Shown here piece after piece: positions 13,365 through 25,700 of a DNA stretch of 64,000 bases. How positions within the stretch are numbered: position 1 is the first letter of the stretch; every line of letters starts with the position of its first letter. The position numbers and the translations under genes are program-made. The notes below the pieces were generated by a model that saw only the letters and a program-made list of their open reading frames with translations, did not search any database and was not told where the DNA came from. Source of the stretch: Plectrocnemia conspersa (lineage: Eukaryota; Arthropoda; Insecta; Trichoptera; Polycentropodidae); NCBI GenBank assembly GCA_009617715.1, contig VTFK01000220.1:248001-312000 (forward strand), in the 5' to 3' direction.

Positions 13365-13910
13365 GCAATACGCACTTTTCATTTAACTCACGTATGTTAT
13401 TTTTAATAAAATAAAATAAAATAATTAATACTATATTATTCATATTAGAATTAAATCGCATATGCGATATCATATCAACATATGTATGTATGCCAATATA
13501 AATTGTACATACATAACCTCTGCATGAATCGCTATAGTAAACACAGATAAAACCATATGTATTTATTATTATAAATTAAAATAATATTTTACTCTCTCAT
13601 TCACATGATATCCTACTACTTAAAGTACATTTAATACACACACACATATTCCATAATTTAATATAATGACTTAACTCACACATTCTCATATACTTGATCG
13701 TGTATAGCTTATCATCTAATGTTTTTTTTTACGATCTGAACGTCATTATATTACAAGCAGTACATGCATTAAAAAAAAAATTATTTATTTTCTGTATTAG
13801 GAGAATATGTTATTAAAACAGTATTTTCGCATATACATATGAATATTATATAAATAATTGTGTATTATGTGCATTGCTCTCTTAAGATAAAATAGTACTC
13901 GTATCATAAT
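13365..13910 (+). repeat. Dispersed repeat R1, copy b
   Basis: Collinear partner of 5070-5640, about 8.3 kb away and in the same orientation. This copy carries the 14-bp palindrome ATCGCATATGCGAT at 13455-13468 where copy a has a diverged sequence. It lacks the long (AT)n run. Similarity extends across the whole length with small indels. No shared coding frame. Confidence 0.75.
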
Positions 13911-14300
13911 TATTGTGTGGGCGTAGATATAATTGTATTATCATATTTTAATCAGCAAATGTATGCGTGGTGATGTTTTATTATATTGTTTTTAATACTT
14001 CCTTTCATTACATTTTTAAAGTTATTAGTGACTATATTTTAAACCATATATGATACTATATAAATGTTGTTATATGAATAATAATTTAGACTTTGAAAAA
14101 TGCTTTAAATATTTTTTTATCTCTATTAAGGTTGGCATTTTTATTAATAAAATTTTTTTATATGATAATTTGTAATATTTGCAATTAAGATAAAAAGTTA
14201 AATATTGCATTTTTATATTCAGAGGTTAAGAGTTTATGTTTATAAAAAATAACTAATGTTATTTTTTTATTAATTAAGATATTTAATTGAATATGGAAAA

Positions 14301-14830
14301 TAAGCAAATATAAGTGTGGGGGTTTCAACCACCTGCACAATTTCTTACGATCACTATATCAAACGAAAAGAGAGACTAACTTGTAATAAAAGTAAAGTCA
14401 CATTATCTCAATAATTTGAAATATTGTACATTCCACGTATAAGTACCGCCGAAAAAAAAATATTATTTGCTTCTAAAGAACTCGCGTTAGATAATTCATT
14501 TTACTCAGCGCATATTACTATTGTTCTTAGAACTCTCTAGTTACCAATCGTCGGAGTAGGCATCTCTCTTAAGGCGTAAAACCATTTTGATGGTGTATTT
14601 AAAGAGTGATGCAACTGATTCGTAAACATTATTATTGTATTGTCAACGAGTACTAATAAAATAAAGAAGATGATTAGATATAAAATAAAATTACCATATA
14701 GTCGGGAGAAATACGGGGGGCAAATCTTTCTTGTTTTAGAGCCATAAATCTAGAAAATCATCGTCTTTGATAGACCGCTTCAGGGTGCTTCTTAAATTTT
14801 TATACCATGGGTCAGAGCACCAATTTATTC
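14301..14830. promoter_or_regulatory. Mixed-composition region, weak regulatory candidate
   Basis: Interspersed non-AT words include AACCACCTGCAC near 14327, a Snail-type E-box sequence, and a mixed patch near 14530-14590. No coding frame. Less sharply bounded than the other islands. Confidence 0.2.
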
Positions 14831-14939
14831 CAATGAAATATATTCCTATATGAATGGAGTATACATATTTTTTAATGTAAAATACTTCAATATTAGATAT
14901 ATTTTTCCAAATAACTGTGATGTTCTAATCTGTATTGGA

Positions 14940-15060
14940 AAATATAAGCCGTAAGTCATCCTCATCATATCTTGATTGTTCAGCAGTCACTATGAGACTG
15001 AGATAGTACGCGATCTGCGTTGCGTCGCTTGGCATCTAGCCCTTCTGGCGTCATAAATTT
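14940..15060. other. Short GC-richer block, unassigned
   Basis: About 120 bp with several CG words (ACGCGATCTGCGTTGCG near 15008). It ends at a T-rich run. It may be transposon debris or a small regulatory element; nothing in it decides. Confidence 0.25.
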
Positions 15061-15484
15061 TTTTTAATTTTTTATTTTCTATTTTACTGATACTGGATTG
15101 TTGTTAATTAAAAGTCTTATATTTCTGGTCTAATAAATTTCTTTGAATTTTGGGATACAAAAAAAGTTTTTTCCAGCTTATTTATTCGTTGATTTAAAAT
15201 AAATCTTATAAGTTGTTTCGATTTTATTGATGCTTATTTAAATATTAGCTGAATTTTTTTTAAATTTAAAAGTCATAAGCTACCATGAAATATATCCTAT
15301 GCTGTCAACTAAAATCACGACCCATATATTGCAACTTCTTTTTATGATGGTTTTCATGTCGATTTTTTATTAAAGTATATTTCAAAAATATACATAGGTA
15401 CAATAGCAAACAGAAACATTATGCAGAATACTTGTTCATCCTAATTTAAATTTTTTGGGATCTTTTTACGCTGTGGACCTATTT
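15061..15484. other. AT-rich background
   Basis: Nothing recognised. Confidence 0.5.
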
Positions 15485-16015
15485 TATCACATGAAATATA
15501 CTGTGGCGTGTTCAATCACACACATGCACATATATTGTAGTTTATTCACGTATATTAGCCTAATAAATCAAATCGTTTCCCCATTGTGAATTATTGCATC
15601 AGAGAGCCGTCGCCGCTGCTTCCTTCCATATGTAAATATTGAATTTCGGGATTTATTGTATATATTCATGGAATTGAAGCTTAGTTATGTCCGGACAGAG
15701 CGCGCCACCTGTCCACATCAGATATACTACGTTTATATACCAATCGGATAACTAACTACCCAACGACTGGCTACACATACACACGAGATAACTATCTGCT
15801 CGAAAGTTATTGCTCGTTTCCGTATCCGGCGACGTGCGACGACTTGCCACTCTATACCACCACGATACGCATCGATTTTTTTATTTCATTATATTTTTTT
15901 AGTTTAGGAAACGAAGCGGAGTTTCAAACCAATTCGTGGCTGAGAGTGATTAAACTGTGAGCTATTTTATTATATCGGATGCCAAAAGGCGTCCGTGCGT
16001 GTGTAAATATATTCA
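15485..16015. promoter_or_regulatory. Long GC-richer island, candidate enhancer
   Basis: More than 500 bp of mixed, CpG-containing sequence with no long open frame on either strand, sharply bounded by AT-rich DNA. It includes TCCGGACAGAGCGCGCCACC near 15690, CAATCGGATAACTAAC near 15742 and GTATCCGGCGACGTGCGACG near 15822. It does not resemble a transposon end. Conserved non-coding DNA is the simplest reading but is unproven. Confidence 0.4.
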
Positions 16016-16639
16016 ACAAGATGTAAAAAAAAACACAAAACAAAAACAAGACTTTACCTTATAAATAGATAATATATTATTACTTAAACATGAGAAAAGT
16101 ATGTAATGTACTTTTTATAGTATTTAAACTCATATTGTTTACAAAAGAATATGTTGTGATACTAAATTAGTTTTAACTAGTAAAGTTTGTGTTCGTTTTT
16201 ATTTAAGAATTGTGTATTAAAATAATGCGTAGCAATTAACTAAGAAAAAAGTACCATTAACACTTGCCAACTTTTTTTTATAACTTGCATAACAATACCT
16301 GATCTTAATGCATTATGAAGAGATAAATTCAAATTCGAAAAAGAATCTAGCACGTCAGATTTTTTCTAGACATTTAAACTTTAAAAAATTTAACCAAAGT
16401 TAGTATTTATAAATCAAAAACGTTTTTTAAATTTAGCTAAAATGTATAATTGCGTCAATTATGAGAAAGGTGTATTTTTTCGTTATCCCAACAAGTGCAT
16501 AATAAAATTACGTGCGCGCGACCTTTTTTGTTTCTTCTATTCATAGAAAGGAATATCGAGGATTAAAAATTAGAGGCTTATTATTAAAACACTTATATAA
16601 CATCTTAACAAAATTATTTTGACGTAAATTTACCTTTAT

Positions 16640-17335
16640 TTTAAAAACATCTTGTTCTTTGCCTGTCATCGATAAATACAAATTTTTAATTATTTTTTAG
16701 CTCGGTTAAATTTTTTATTGTTTTTTTTTTATGATTGCCTATAAATTTTCAATTAGGTTTAAGTCGGGGCTGTTTCCTGGCCATGTTGATGATGTAATTC
16801 CCAACAATTCTTTAAATTGTGTAATCTATAGATAAAGGGAATAAAATGGATTCAGCAGTATGTTGGGAAAGTTCTTCAAGGGTTGGAATAAATTCGTTTT
16901 ATACAACCAATTTATAAATTTTTTCATTCATGGTGCTCTGGACCAAATTAATTTTAAATCCTGCTTCGACCAAACGTCTATTATCAGTTCATCTCGAAAT
17001 ATTTGAGTTTTAAGTAGATTGCAATTTTGTTTGTATTTCAGCAGCAGCTTTAAATCAATATTTTTTATGATATTATTTTTTCTGTGGTCTTCTCGAGTAG
17101 ACGTCATACGCTTCAAACCACCCTCTTGCACCCTCTTTAGAATTCCTGTTTCGCAATATTTTTTATTAAATTTATAAATAGCAGAACCACTAAACACTGC
17201 TCTTCGCGTTAGCTCTAGAATTGAAACCCTTTCTTCGAGATATGCTATTATTTTCAAATTTAACCGTGATCGACATTTGTTTAGATCTCTCATTGATTTT
17301 TGGTTTGTCTTTAAATAACCGAGACTAACGTGCAA
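16640..17335 (-). pseudogene. Tc1-family transposase, decayed and internally deleted
   Basis: A minus-strand frame of 135 codons (17335 to 16928) carries the N-terminal DNA-binding part of a Tc1 transposase. A helix-turn-helix-like region near residues 42-60 leads into KYCETGILKR, then an S/T-R-E-D motif near residues 79-82, typical of the paired-like domain. Further along the strand, near 16740-16800, another stretch reads TWPGNSPDLNLIENL followed by a stop. This is the C-terminal catalytic signature around the last acidic residue of the DDE triad. The central catalytic part is missing or scrambled, so the enzyme is dead. Clear terminal repeats were not found. Confidence 0.85.
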
Positions 17336-17639
17336 CTGAGGACTCTTTACAAGTTAAAATATCTTGTAAATTATTACCACAGATGCTCTTGACCATATAA
17401 AAATACAATAGAACTAGTATTTAATAATTCAATTTGTGAAATATTGCCTATGAAACTTTCAATTAGCACGTTGGTTAGAATTATGCAATTGTGAAAGCGT
17501 TATACAAAAATGGCACTGATTTTTAATATATTGTGATAAAAGTTCCAAGAAATTCAGAATTAAAGTTGAAAGAAAGTATTTTTGTTGGATAAATATGCGA
17601 AATATTATAAGACAAGATATTCAAAAACCACCTAACCAA

Positions 17640-17959
17640 TGTTAAGTTAGCTGCTTGTAAGTCATTCAGAGCTGTAGTTTATAGGTAATATTTGAAACAA
17701 TAACTATGCTGATTTAGTAAAACAGTTATTAGTCTCTTAGCAGAAAATATGTGCAAGAATGTCATTTAAAGTTAATTTTCTCCATTCGCATCTTGACTTT
17801 TTTCCGGAAAATCTGGGAGCAGTAAGCGACGAATCAGGTGAGAGATTCCATCAAGATATGGCTATTATAAAAAACCGTTTTCAAGGAAAATGGAATGCTA
17901 GTATAATGGCAGATTACTGTTGGTTCATGCAAAGAGGAACTAATGAAGTAGAACATTAG
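17640..17959 (+). pseudogene. Fragment of an arthropod repeat-associated protein
   Basis: The frame from 17759 reads FLHSHLDFFPENLGAVSDE, then GERFHQDM, a KNRFQGKWNASIMADYCW block and a stop at 17957. From memory, this FPENLGAVSDE...GERFHQD...ADYCW sequence recurs in many arthropod genomes in multicopy, transposon-like predicted proteins of unknown function. Upstream, the same frame continues backwards as NYADLVKQLLVS, a stop, then QKIC before the methionine. The ATG is therefore internal to an older, longer frame. This is a broken fragment, not a gene. Confidence 0.7.
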
Positions 17960-19551
17960 AGAAAAAAATATTCTAAGAAGCATTTTTAATTATGTTTTTA
18001 AGTGTGTTTATCTTTATACATTTGCGATCGTTTTTAATATTAACTATTAAATATATTACCTACCACTTTTATGTACTTCATATTATCACAACTTTCATAC
18101 AAAATAACAACTATAACTCAGTTAAACAACTGAGATTTCTATTTTCGCTTACATATTTTTTTATTAATGTATAAATATAATCCAAGGTTCAAAATAATTT
18201 TAAATAGTTACAATATTTGTACTAAGTAACATAAAATTTAACATTAACATATAATATATTAAAAAAGTGTTTGTAAATCATATTGATTATTATTTAAAAT
18301 CAGAAAAAACTTGTATTAAGAATATTTTGCCGATTAATTAATATAAAGTTAAACTAACATTGAATATATTTTAATTACATCCTTTGCTATATTTTTTTAC
18401 TCACATAATATTATTCACCATAGATATTAGTTAGGGGCTAGTGAAATATTCAGGAATGCGACTATAAATTTTAACATTTCAGTTAGTAGCCCAACTTTTT
18501 TCGGTATTTTTTTAGCGAACTCTATATAATTTCCGGTTGGTTAGATCTAATTTAGACATGTTTATATCTATGTTTACATGCTTAACTCGGCTTTTTACAT
18601 TAATTGTGTTTAGTGTGCGTGACATGTTCTCAGCTTTGTTAAACAGAAAACGTCGCAACACAAAAAAATACCATATACATAAAAAGCGATAAAATCGGCG
18701 GTACATTCACAATTTTATCTGACGTTATTTTTTCCCAAAAAGTATAATATAACAAGAAACATTTGTTTCCTTTAGGTCAAATAAGTCACGTTAAGTGACT
18801 TTATACTAATTAAAATAAATCGGGTCAACGAGCCTTGCTTTAATTTAATATTTCAAGGAACATGCTATTTAAATGAAAAAAACTTATTTTATTTTATTCA
18901 CAGATCATTTAAAAATATTATGGAAGTTCTCGGGTCTGCAATTATTCTAGTTGTTTATGTTATATCAATTATTTTTTTCTGTATTTGTATTATCTATAGT
19001 GTTAGCGACCGGAATTTAGCAGCGGAAGCTATGTAATATTTTTTTGCATAAAGATAAGATCACGCAAATGTAAAATTACACTTTAAATTCAATTTCTGTT
19101 TTTGCTTTAGAAAATAATATAAAGTCATTTATGCTTATGATAAAATAATTTTATATCTTAAATATAAATAATTGTTTTAAGACATATTTTCTGTTTTAAT
19201 TTCTAGCGTCGTACGCCATATATATATTGTGGAATGCTAATATCTATTTCCATACAAACGAAACATATTTTTGTTTTACGATTTCAACCAATAAGAAAAA
19301 AAATTGATTATTTTAAATATCTATGTAGACGCACAATCATAGAAAAATAGTACCATAAAGTTCAAACACCGGTAATGCATAACATTAATGTTATTGAAAA
19401 AAATAAAAATCGTATCTATATTAATTTTAGTTGTTATAAAAACGGCAATCTGTAAATAAATTTGTAGTTTTTGCGTTCGGTATTCGTACACATGTTAGCT
19501 GCGGTACGTCACGATAGTGAAGAACCGACAGCTAGATTAAAATTATTTCAA
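17960..19551. other. AT-rich background
   Basis: No gene seen. A short palindrome (AAGTCAC facing GTGACTT, 18783-18801) lies beside a GGTCAA word. Mixed patches near 19205 and 19500-19540 are too short to interpret. Confidence 0.45.
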
Positions 19552-19600
19552 AGTTATATGAATTATATCATAATATAAGTTATATGAATTATATCATAAT
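19552..19600. repeat. Two-copy 26-bp tandem repeat
   Basis: A 23-bp word starting AGTTATATGAATT occurs exactly twice, at 19552-19574 and 19578-19600, separated by three bases. It is a minor local tandem duplication. Confidence 0.9.
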
Positions 19601-20117
19601 AAAAATACAATTATAAATGATTTTAAGTATAAAGTGAAAGGCGTTGTAAACGTGTTTTCAAAAAAATTAATAAACTAATATAATTACAATTTAAAATTAT
19701 AATAATTTCAATTTTTATTATTAAAATATTATTTTTATTATTTTTTTATATGAAAAATAATATTTCATATATTTATTTATTTAAAATTAAGTAGTACACA
19801 ATATACAGTTGCAGAATAGCAAATGTTTTGGACTACGTTTTTTTTTTTTGTTTTAGATTAACCGTAGATTATTTAATAAACAAACAACTTAATTGCAAAA
19901 TTTGCTACCAAGCTAATGATTTACTCAATCCTCTAATTAAAATAATTTTTATATTATTTATATTTTTTTTTTAATAATCTAGCAATTTACTTTAAGGAAA
20001 TATCGTGTTTGATGGTTTATGTTTTAATTATTTTAATCTGGTGATTTCTCGTCTAAGTCACCTGAAAAGCAAATCAAATGTTAAAATAATGTGCAGCAAA
20101 AAAAGTTTTTTAAAATA

Positions 20118-20168
20118 GATTTCCAATAATCGATAAACTTTGTCCAAGTTTATCGATTATTGGAAATC
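20118..20168. repeat. Perfect 23-bp-stem hairpin
   Basis: Bases 20118-20140 and 20146-20168 are exact reverse complements, with only the five bases TGTCC between them. The stem starts GATTTCCAATAATCG. The loop is too short for a typical animal microRNA precursor. A recent palindromic duplication or a tiny foldback element is more likely. Confidence 0.9.
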
Positions 20169-22059
20169 AAATCTTTGACTTATTAATCATTATTTTATAA
20201 ATATTGTCAAAACACTTTGAAAAGCCGTCGTATCACAAGCATTTCATCAATTGCACTATTACGCATATTGTTCTATAAACTATAAACTATAATAATATTA
20301 TAATATCAACATTAATATAAATAAACTGCTTTAAATTTATTATATTATTTGACAATTTAAAATTTATTATATTTTATATTTAATGTTATTATTATCTGCT
20401 TGTGTTAAAACCAAATTAAGAACGATAATATCTGTTTGACCTATACAACTTTATTATCAGTTAGGTTAGGTCAGTTGTTTTTAGATTATTTTGGTAGCGG
20501 AAATCATAATATGTATTTGCAATAAAACCCAACAGTTGGTTTTGATAAATGTTTATGTAATTATTTGGACTCAGGCAATAAAAAAAGATAAGAGAGTAAC
20601 GCTCCATTATATATGTAACATGCACACAACTTTCCGCTGGCACATACAGTATAAACAATGAAGTAAATTTCTTAAGAGGATAACTAAAATACACGCGACA
20701 AAGGTGCGCTGTTTTATGTGCGCTTCGACTGCAAAAGGAAAATCTCAAACTTTGAGATACTTCTGAGAACAATTTTTTAATAAAAAGCAGCTTGTCCATC
20801 TTCAGTATAAATTTAGTTATTGAGTATCGTTGTGGCCTTAAAAGGTTGTATATAAAAATATTTTTTAAATAAAATTATATAGATACTTTAATTGACACCT
20901 AGTGAGCAATACAATTGAGAACGCTTCTCTAGCCTGATAAAAAAAATATTCAACCGACTTACTTATGACAGAAAAGAACAAAAAAATTAATTTTTATTTT
21001 CTACAAAATTCTTATAAAGTCTGTAATTTTTCAAAAATTGTCAATACTTGAGAGAAAGAAGCGATTGAGTATAAAGCGAAAAAAAATCTTCGAAAATAGC
21101 TATTATAAATAGTTTTGAACCATCCAAATGCTATTCTCGAGTTGCATCTTTAAACTACTGCTAGGGATTATACACAATTTGGTGATTCTGAAAGATCTTC
21201 ATTAAGAAAACAAATATTTTTTTGATTTGTTTCAGGATATTACAAATTTAGCAATTCGCATAAAATGTATTTTTACTTTATTGGAGAGGTTTTGAAATCT
21301 GTGGCACTCGAAGGCGTGCAAGCATGAATGTATAATAAAGTGCCATAATAAATTTCTAATTATTTGCAATATTCCACGTTTATGGTATAATCGCGGTAAA
21401 AAGATCGTGCGATTGTGCCCGCTAACACACCTGTGAACTCAGTTTTTATTGTGCGATATCGTAAAACAAATTAATTAATTACTTTGTTGAAATATAACTT
21501 GACCAGTTTACGATACGGCCTGAAAGCTTATTCACATGATGATGTGGTGAGCAGGAGAGAAGTTAAATGCTATTCAAATTAAATATTTATATGGTAAATA
21601 ATACAATTTTAAATGTAATGCAATAATTTAAATTGTCCTATATCATACTATCTACATAATTTATTAAGTATATACCTATAATATTGTTGAACAATTTTTT
21701 TTGTATTTAAGTATTATTATTTTATTAATTTACTTAGCTTAATAGCTAATTTTTACAACAAACAAATCTTAACTAAACATAAATATTTTATATAACATAA
21801 ACAGGAAATAAAAAAAAACTTAATATTATAATTTATTTCTTAATGCACGAAAGTGTTTTTTTTTATTTAATTTAGGAAACCCGCTACAGTTTTATTTTTG
21901 CAGATTGTCCAATCAATATTAATATACAAATTAACACCTCCACCTTCTAGCCGTACTCGTTAAATAATTATTAAAATAATCTGGTAACATAATATTTTCG
22001 AACTAATATATAAATAGTAAAACATTAATCTTCAATATTTCTTTAACATTTAACCATTA
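20169..22059. other. AT-rich background with weak mixed patches
   Basis: No gene recognised. Mixed-base patches occur at 20461-20830, where a 112-codon minus frame has no recognisable motif, and at 21290-21560. Neither resembles a known protein or repeat end. Confidence 0.4.
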
Positions 22060-22098
22060 AAATTTCTCAATCATACTCTTCCTACTAGTAAATCTATT
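22060..22098 (-). pseudogene. LINE reverse-transcriptase scrap
   Basis: Thirteen minus-strand codons read NRFTSRKSMIEKF. They match the end of the LINE fragment at 6295-6456 (NRFTSCRSMI), and the nucleotide match extends a few bases either side. The fragment is very short, but it is a sister copy of the same LINE family. Confidence 0.6.
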
Positions 22099-22529
22099 TT
22101 ATAATAAATTTATTTATATTATTTTTTTATTATGTAATTACGATGTTCCTTAACATTTAATTTTTTATCTATAATTAAAATAAAATAAAGCGCAGTAAAG
22201 TATTAAAAATTTAAAAATAAACTATTTGCAAGGATAATAAGTCAAAGCAAAGAGTCTATGAATTGTAAAAAATATTCCAAAAGGATTGTTATGACATAAA
22301 AAATCAAGTATCAGCATCACTTTTATAGAGATTGTGTTTTAGGGAGATCGTTATAGAGTTTTGAATCTCGTATGGTTAATTCAAAGCAACGTAGACTGAT
22401 ATTTTGAACATATTACCAGTAATTTATTCTTAAACTAAAATGAAAAAAAATGTTGAATTAATGATCCCAATGACATATTAAATTGTTATCTTGATTAAAG
22501 TAAATATTTTTAATAAAAGTCTAGTATTT

Positions 22530-23130
22530 TTAGTTTTATTATCTGACAGCAAATCAAGGCATTTATGCTATTTTTTTATTAAATTAAACTTAAGTTTGTT
22601 AATGTGATATGTATGATATTATTTATAAACATTATTAATATATTTTTAATAACCGTATGATTACATTCAAACGTCATTTAAATAAATCATATATATATAT
22701 TGATAAGGTACGTATTTATTTAATTAACCAAAGTTGTGATAATAAACAAATTGCCGAGGTACGAAATATTATTAATAATTATTTTATAATAAATTATATT
22801 TGTACCTCTTACATGATCATGCGCTCCGAATACTGTTTTCCCATAACCAATGATTTTAATGGCAAATCAATATGAATAAATTAAATAATTTCTTTTTCTG
22901 TAAATGAAAACTCATGCAATTCTTTATTTTATTATATTTAAAAATATACATATACATAATAAATTGACATTAAAAATATTTTTTATTGCCATGTAATGAG
23001 GATATTTATAAGCATGTTATTAAAATATTTTATTTTATTTTTTAATCATATATATTAAAATAACACTTTTTTATTTTTTTTTCCAATACTGGAAAGAGTA
23101 TGATAAATATACTCTTGCCAGTATTGCATT
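22530..23130 (+). repeat. Duplicated block R2, copy a
   Basis: This block aligns with 24020-24430 and then 24805-24995. Shared words include CATGCGCTCCGAATACTG, ACCAATGATTTTAATGGC and AAATCAATATGA, and at the far end GCATTAAC. Copy b contains about 370 extra bp between the two aligned parts. Copy a carries a hairpin at 23084-23126 that copy b has lost or never had. A 72-codon frame at 22657-22875 lies inside but is not preserved in copy b, so it is not a gene. Confidence 0.75.
23084..23126. repeat. 18-bp-stem hairpin
   Basis: CAATACTGG at 23084-23092 pairs with CCAGTATTG at 23118-23126. AAGAGTAT at 23094-23101 pairs with ATACTCTT at 23109-23116. One mismatch interrupts the stem and the loop is seven bases. 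Only copy a of repeat R2 has it. Confidence 0.85.
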
Positions 23131-23528
23131 AACTACAAATCAATATAAAAATTAGCTACCGTTGCAACATATTTTTTGAAATTATATTTTATCAAACTTT
23201 TTTATTAAGACTTTTTATAACAATATTAATAGTGAGAATCAAATAACGCACATCTAAACCAAATTTTGAACAATAGGAGAGCACAAAAAACAATTAACCC
23301 TTATCAGAAGTCAAAAATATATATCTACTGGTGAAAATGTATTTGGACTTAACTAGTGAAAATATAACTTTAGCAAAAAAGATACATTCACTGTAACATT
23401 TATACATCAGATGTAAATAAATATTGATAAATATGTAAATTTATATATATATATATATTACTAGTATATAAAAAAATAAAATCATATAATTTTATTAGCC
23501 CCTGCCAGATACTTTATATTTACTAGAA
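23131..23528. other. AT-rich background
   Basis: Nothing recognised apart from a short AT run near 23443-23458. Confidence 0.5.
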
Positions 23529-23645
23529 ATGGCATATTTTAAAAAATATTTGCGCGATAGATTCGAGACTGTTTTTTTTAGATTTTTTTTTATGATTAAC
23601 CACATAAAATTAAATGTATTATTTATTTATTTTTCTCTATTAAAT
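23529..23645 (+). repeat. Dispersed repeat R5, copy b
   Basis: Partner of 11455-11555 in the same orientation, sharing ATAGATTCGAGACTGT and the following T-rich and AACCACATAAAA words. It sits between the two copies of R2. The open frame at 23529-23717 is not conserved with copy a. Confidence 0.7.
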
Positions 23646-24019
23646 CCAGCTGTCAAATTACCGATAATACAATCTATAAAAACATTTAATTTATATAATT
23701 CCGCGTATTCGTTCTGAATTTTTAAAATTAATACATAAATTTACTTCTACTTATTTACATTCATTAAGTATATTCTCTAATGTCAAGTATTTTCTTTCGG
23801 TTCAAAAAGCAATGAAGTCGACAATAATTTGTAAAACAAATTTTAACACAAAAGTCACGGCAAAAAATCTACAATCAGTCCCTTTGAATAATAGTCGTTA
23901 TTGTGAAAATGGGTGCTTTTGAAGGCAATGTTCTGCTCTTTTTATTTATTGTATGTGTATATGTAATGGGCTGAAGGATTTTGATTTAAGTTTATTAAAA
24001 TAATCTAGAATAGTTTTTC

Positions 24020-24995
24020 ATACACTCAATTTAGATATTTGTAACAACAATTTAAGATGCTTATAATTTTTTATTAAATTAAATTTCAATAAAATGTGAT
24101 GTTTGTGATATTGTTTTTGGACGTCATTAATACATATTTTTATTACTTTATGATAATATTTGAACGTTATTAAAATTAATGAGCTAAACTAATTATTAAA
24201 ATAATATTATATCGTATATTGATAAGCTGCATGTTTACTTGATAAAACAAAGCTGTGACAATAAACGTAATAATATTGTCGAAATGCAAAATATTTATTT
24301 AAATTATTTTATAATATATTAAATCTGTACCTCTTACGTAATCATGCGCTCCGAATACTGTTTTTGCAAAACCAATGATTTTAATGGCAAATCAATATGA
24401 GTCAATTTAATTATTTTTATTTCTGGATATATAAATTTGTTCACAACAATGTGTATTCATAATATAACATACCATCGGAAATATTGGAAGTTTAATAATG
24501 TACACATCTGCTATTTAATATAATAATAATATGATACATACAGATAGAAAAATCGATATAATTTAGAGAATGACGTTAAAAATGTATGTGTTTAATAAGA
24601 TAAAATCATTCGCATGCAATTTAAATTAAATAAATTCGGCAACTAATCATATAAAATTGAATTGGAACATATTTATTTAGTATTTTTTCATTTGAATGCA
24701 TTATTTTATGATTAATTAAATCATTTTTTATGTCAATCTTAATTTTTATTATAATGTAATGAAAAGTGTAGTAGGGTTTAATAAGTAAAATTGTAAGAAT
24801 AACACATTAATTTTATAATTAAAAATAGACATATATTAATATGAATATTTGTAGGTATGTTAATAAAATATTTTTTTATTAATTGTTTTAATTTTTACTC
24901 ATCATATAAATATATTAAAAGTACACTTCATACATTAGCAATATTTTTTTTTAATTCACAAAAATCATACTCGCTTCAGTAATGCATTAACGATT
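24020..24995 (+). repeat. Duplicated block R2, copy b, with an internal insertion
   Basis: 24020-24430 aligns with 22530-22935 and 24805-24995 aligns with about 22940-23130. Roughly 370 bp at 24431-24804 has no partner in copy a. It is either an insertion here or a deletion there. Unit spacing is about 1.5 kb. Coding potential is not shared between the copies. Confidence 0.7.
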
Positions 24996-25370
24996 TGTTC
25001 TGTAATCAATCGTAGTAGGTCCATCAAATATTTGCGTCTAAAATAACAAATCATAAAACTATTAAAATTTGTTCTTTTCAACAAACTTCCAGTTCCATAT
25101 TCATTATTAATAATTTTCACGTATGTAAAAATGCACATTTTCAAGTGCAATAAATTATAAAATAAATCATATTATTTTTTTCAGGTTCATATTGAGGCTT
25201 AATCAATGTAATTTTAAATTGATATTATTTTAATATTGATTTAGAGCTACGCTAAACATTTTCACTGCAGCTAAATAATAAATTAACGGGTAAAGAGACA
25301 ATATATTAATGATATTGAATATATGCTGATGATTTTACCATTACAGTCTTACAAAATTATATATATTATT
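24996..25370. other. AT-rich background
   Basis: Nothing recognised. Confidence 0.5.
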
Positions 25371-25700
25371 TATCCCGGGTCAGAAACCCTATATCCGTAT
25401 TGTATCCTACGGCCTTTTTGCTAGAAGCCTTGGGATAAAATTCATTGCATTTTTTGCGATGCGTCTACGTCTCAGTGAAGCAGGGCAGTTTCGACAATCC
25501 GTGAATTTCGGGAGCGAGCTGTAGAATGCCAAAGTGAGTCGTGATCGCGTCCCTTATTCTTCAATGTAGCAGTTAGTACTTCAGTACGCTCCTTTTGCAC
25601 AAGTCATCCTTACCAAGCTTGCCAAGAACAAAGATGTTTTTGGCAAAAGAAAAAAATATTTGGAATGGTGCTCATCTACTATAGATGTGCACGATAATAT
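25371..25700. promoter_or_regulatory. GC-richer island, candidate regulatory DNA
   Basis: About 300 bp of mixed sequence starting at TATCCCGGGTCAG and including GCGATGCGTCTACGTCTC near 25457 and GGGAGCGAGCTGTAG near 25510. No long open frame and no transposon signature. Confidence 0.35.

Noticed and set aside
20118..20168. microRNA precursor.
   Set aside because: A perfect stem with a 5-base loop lacks the loop size and bulges typical of animal pre-miRNAs.
20461..20799. 112-codon minus frame.
   Set aside because: Cysteine/tyrosine-rich sequence with no motif order resembling any family I know; probably chance.
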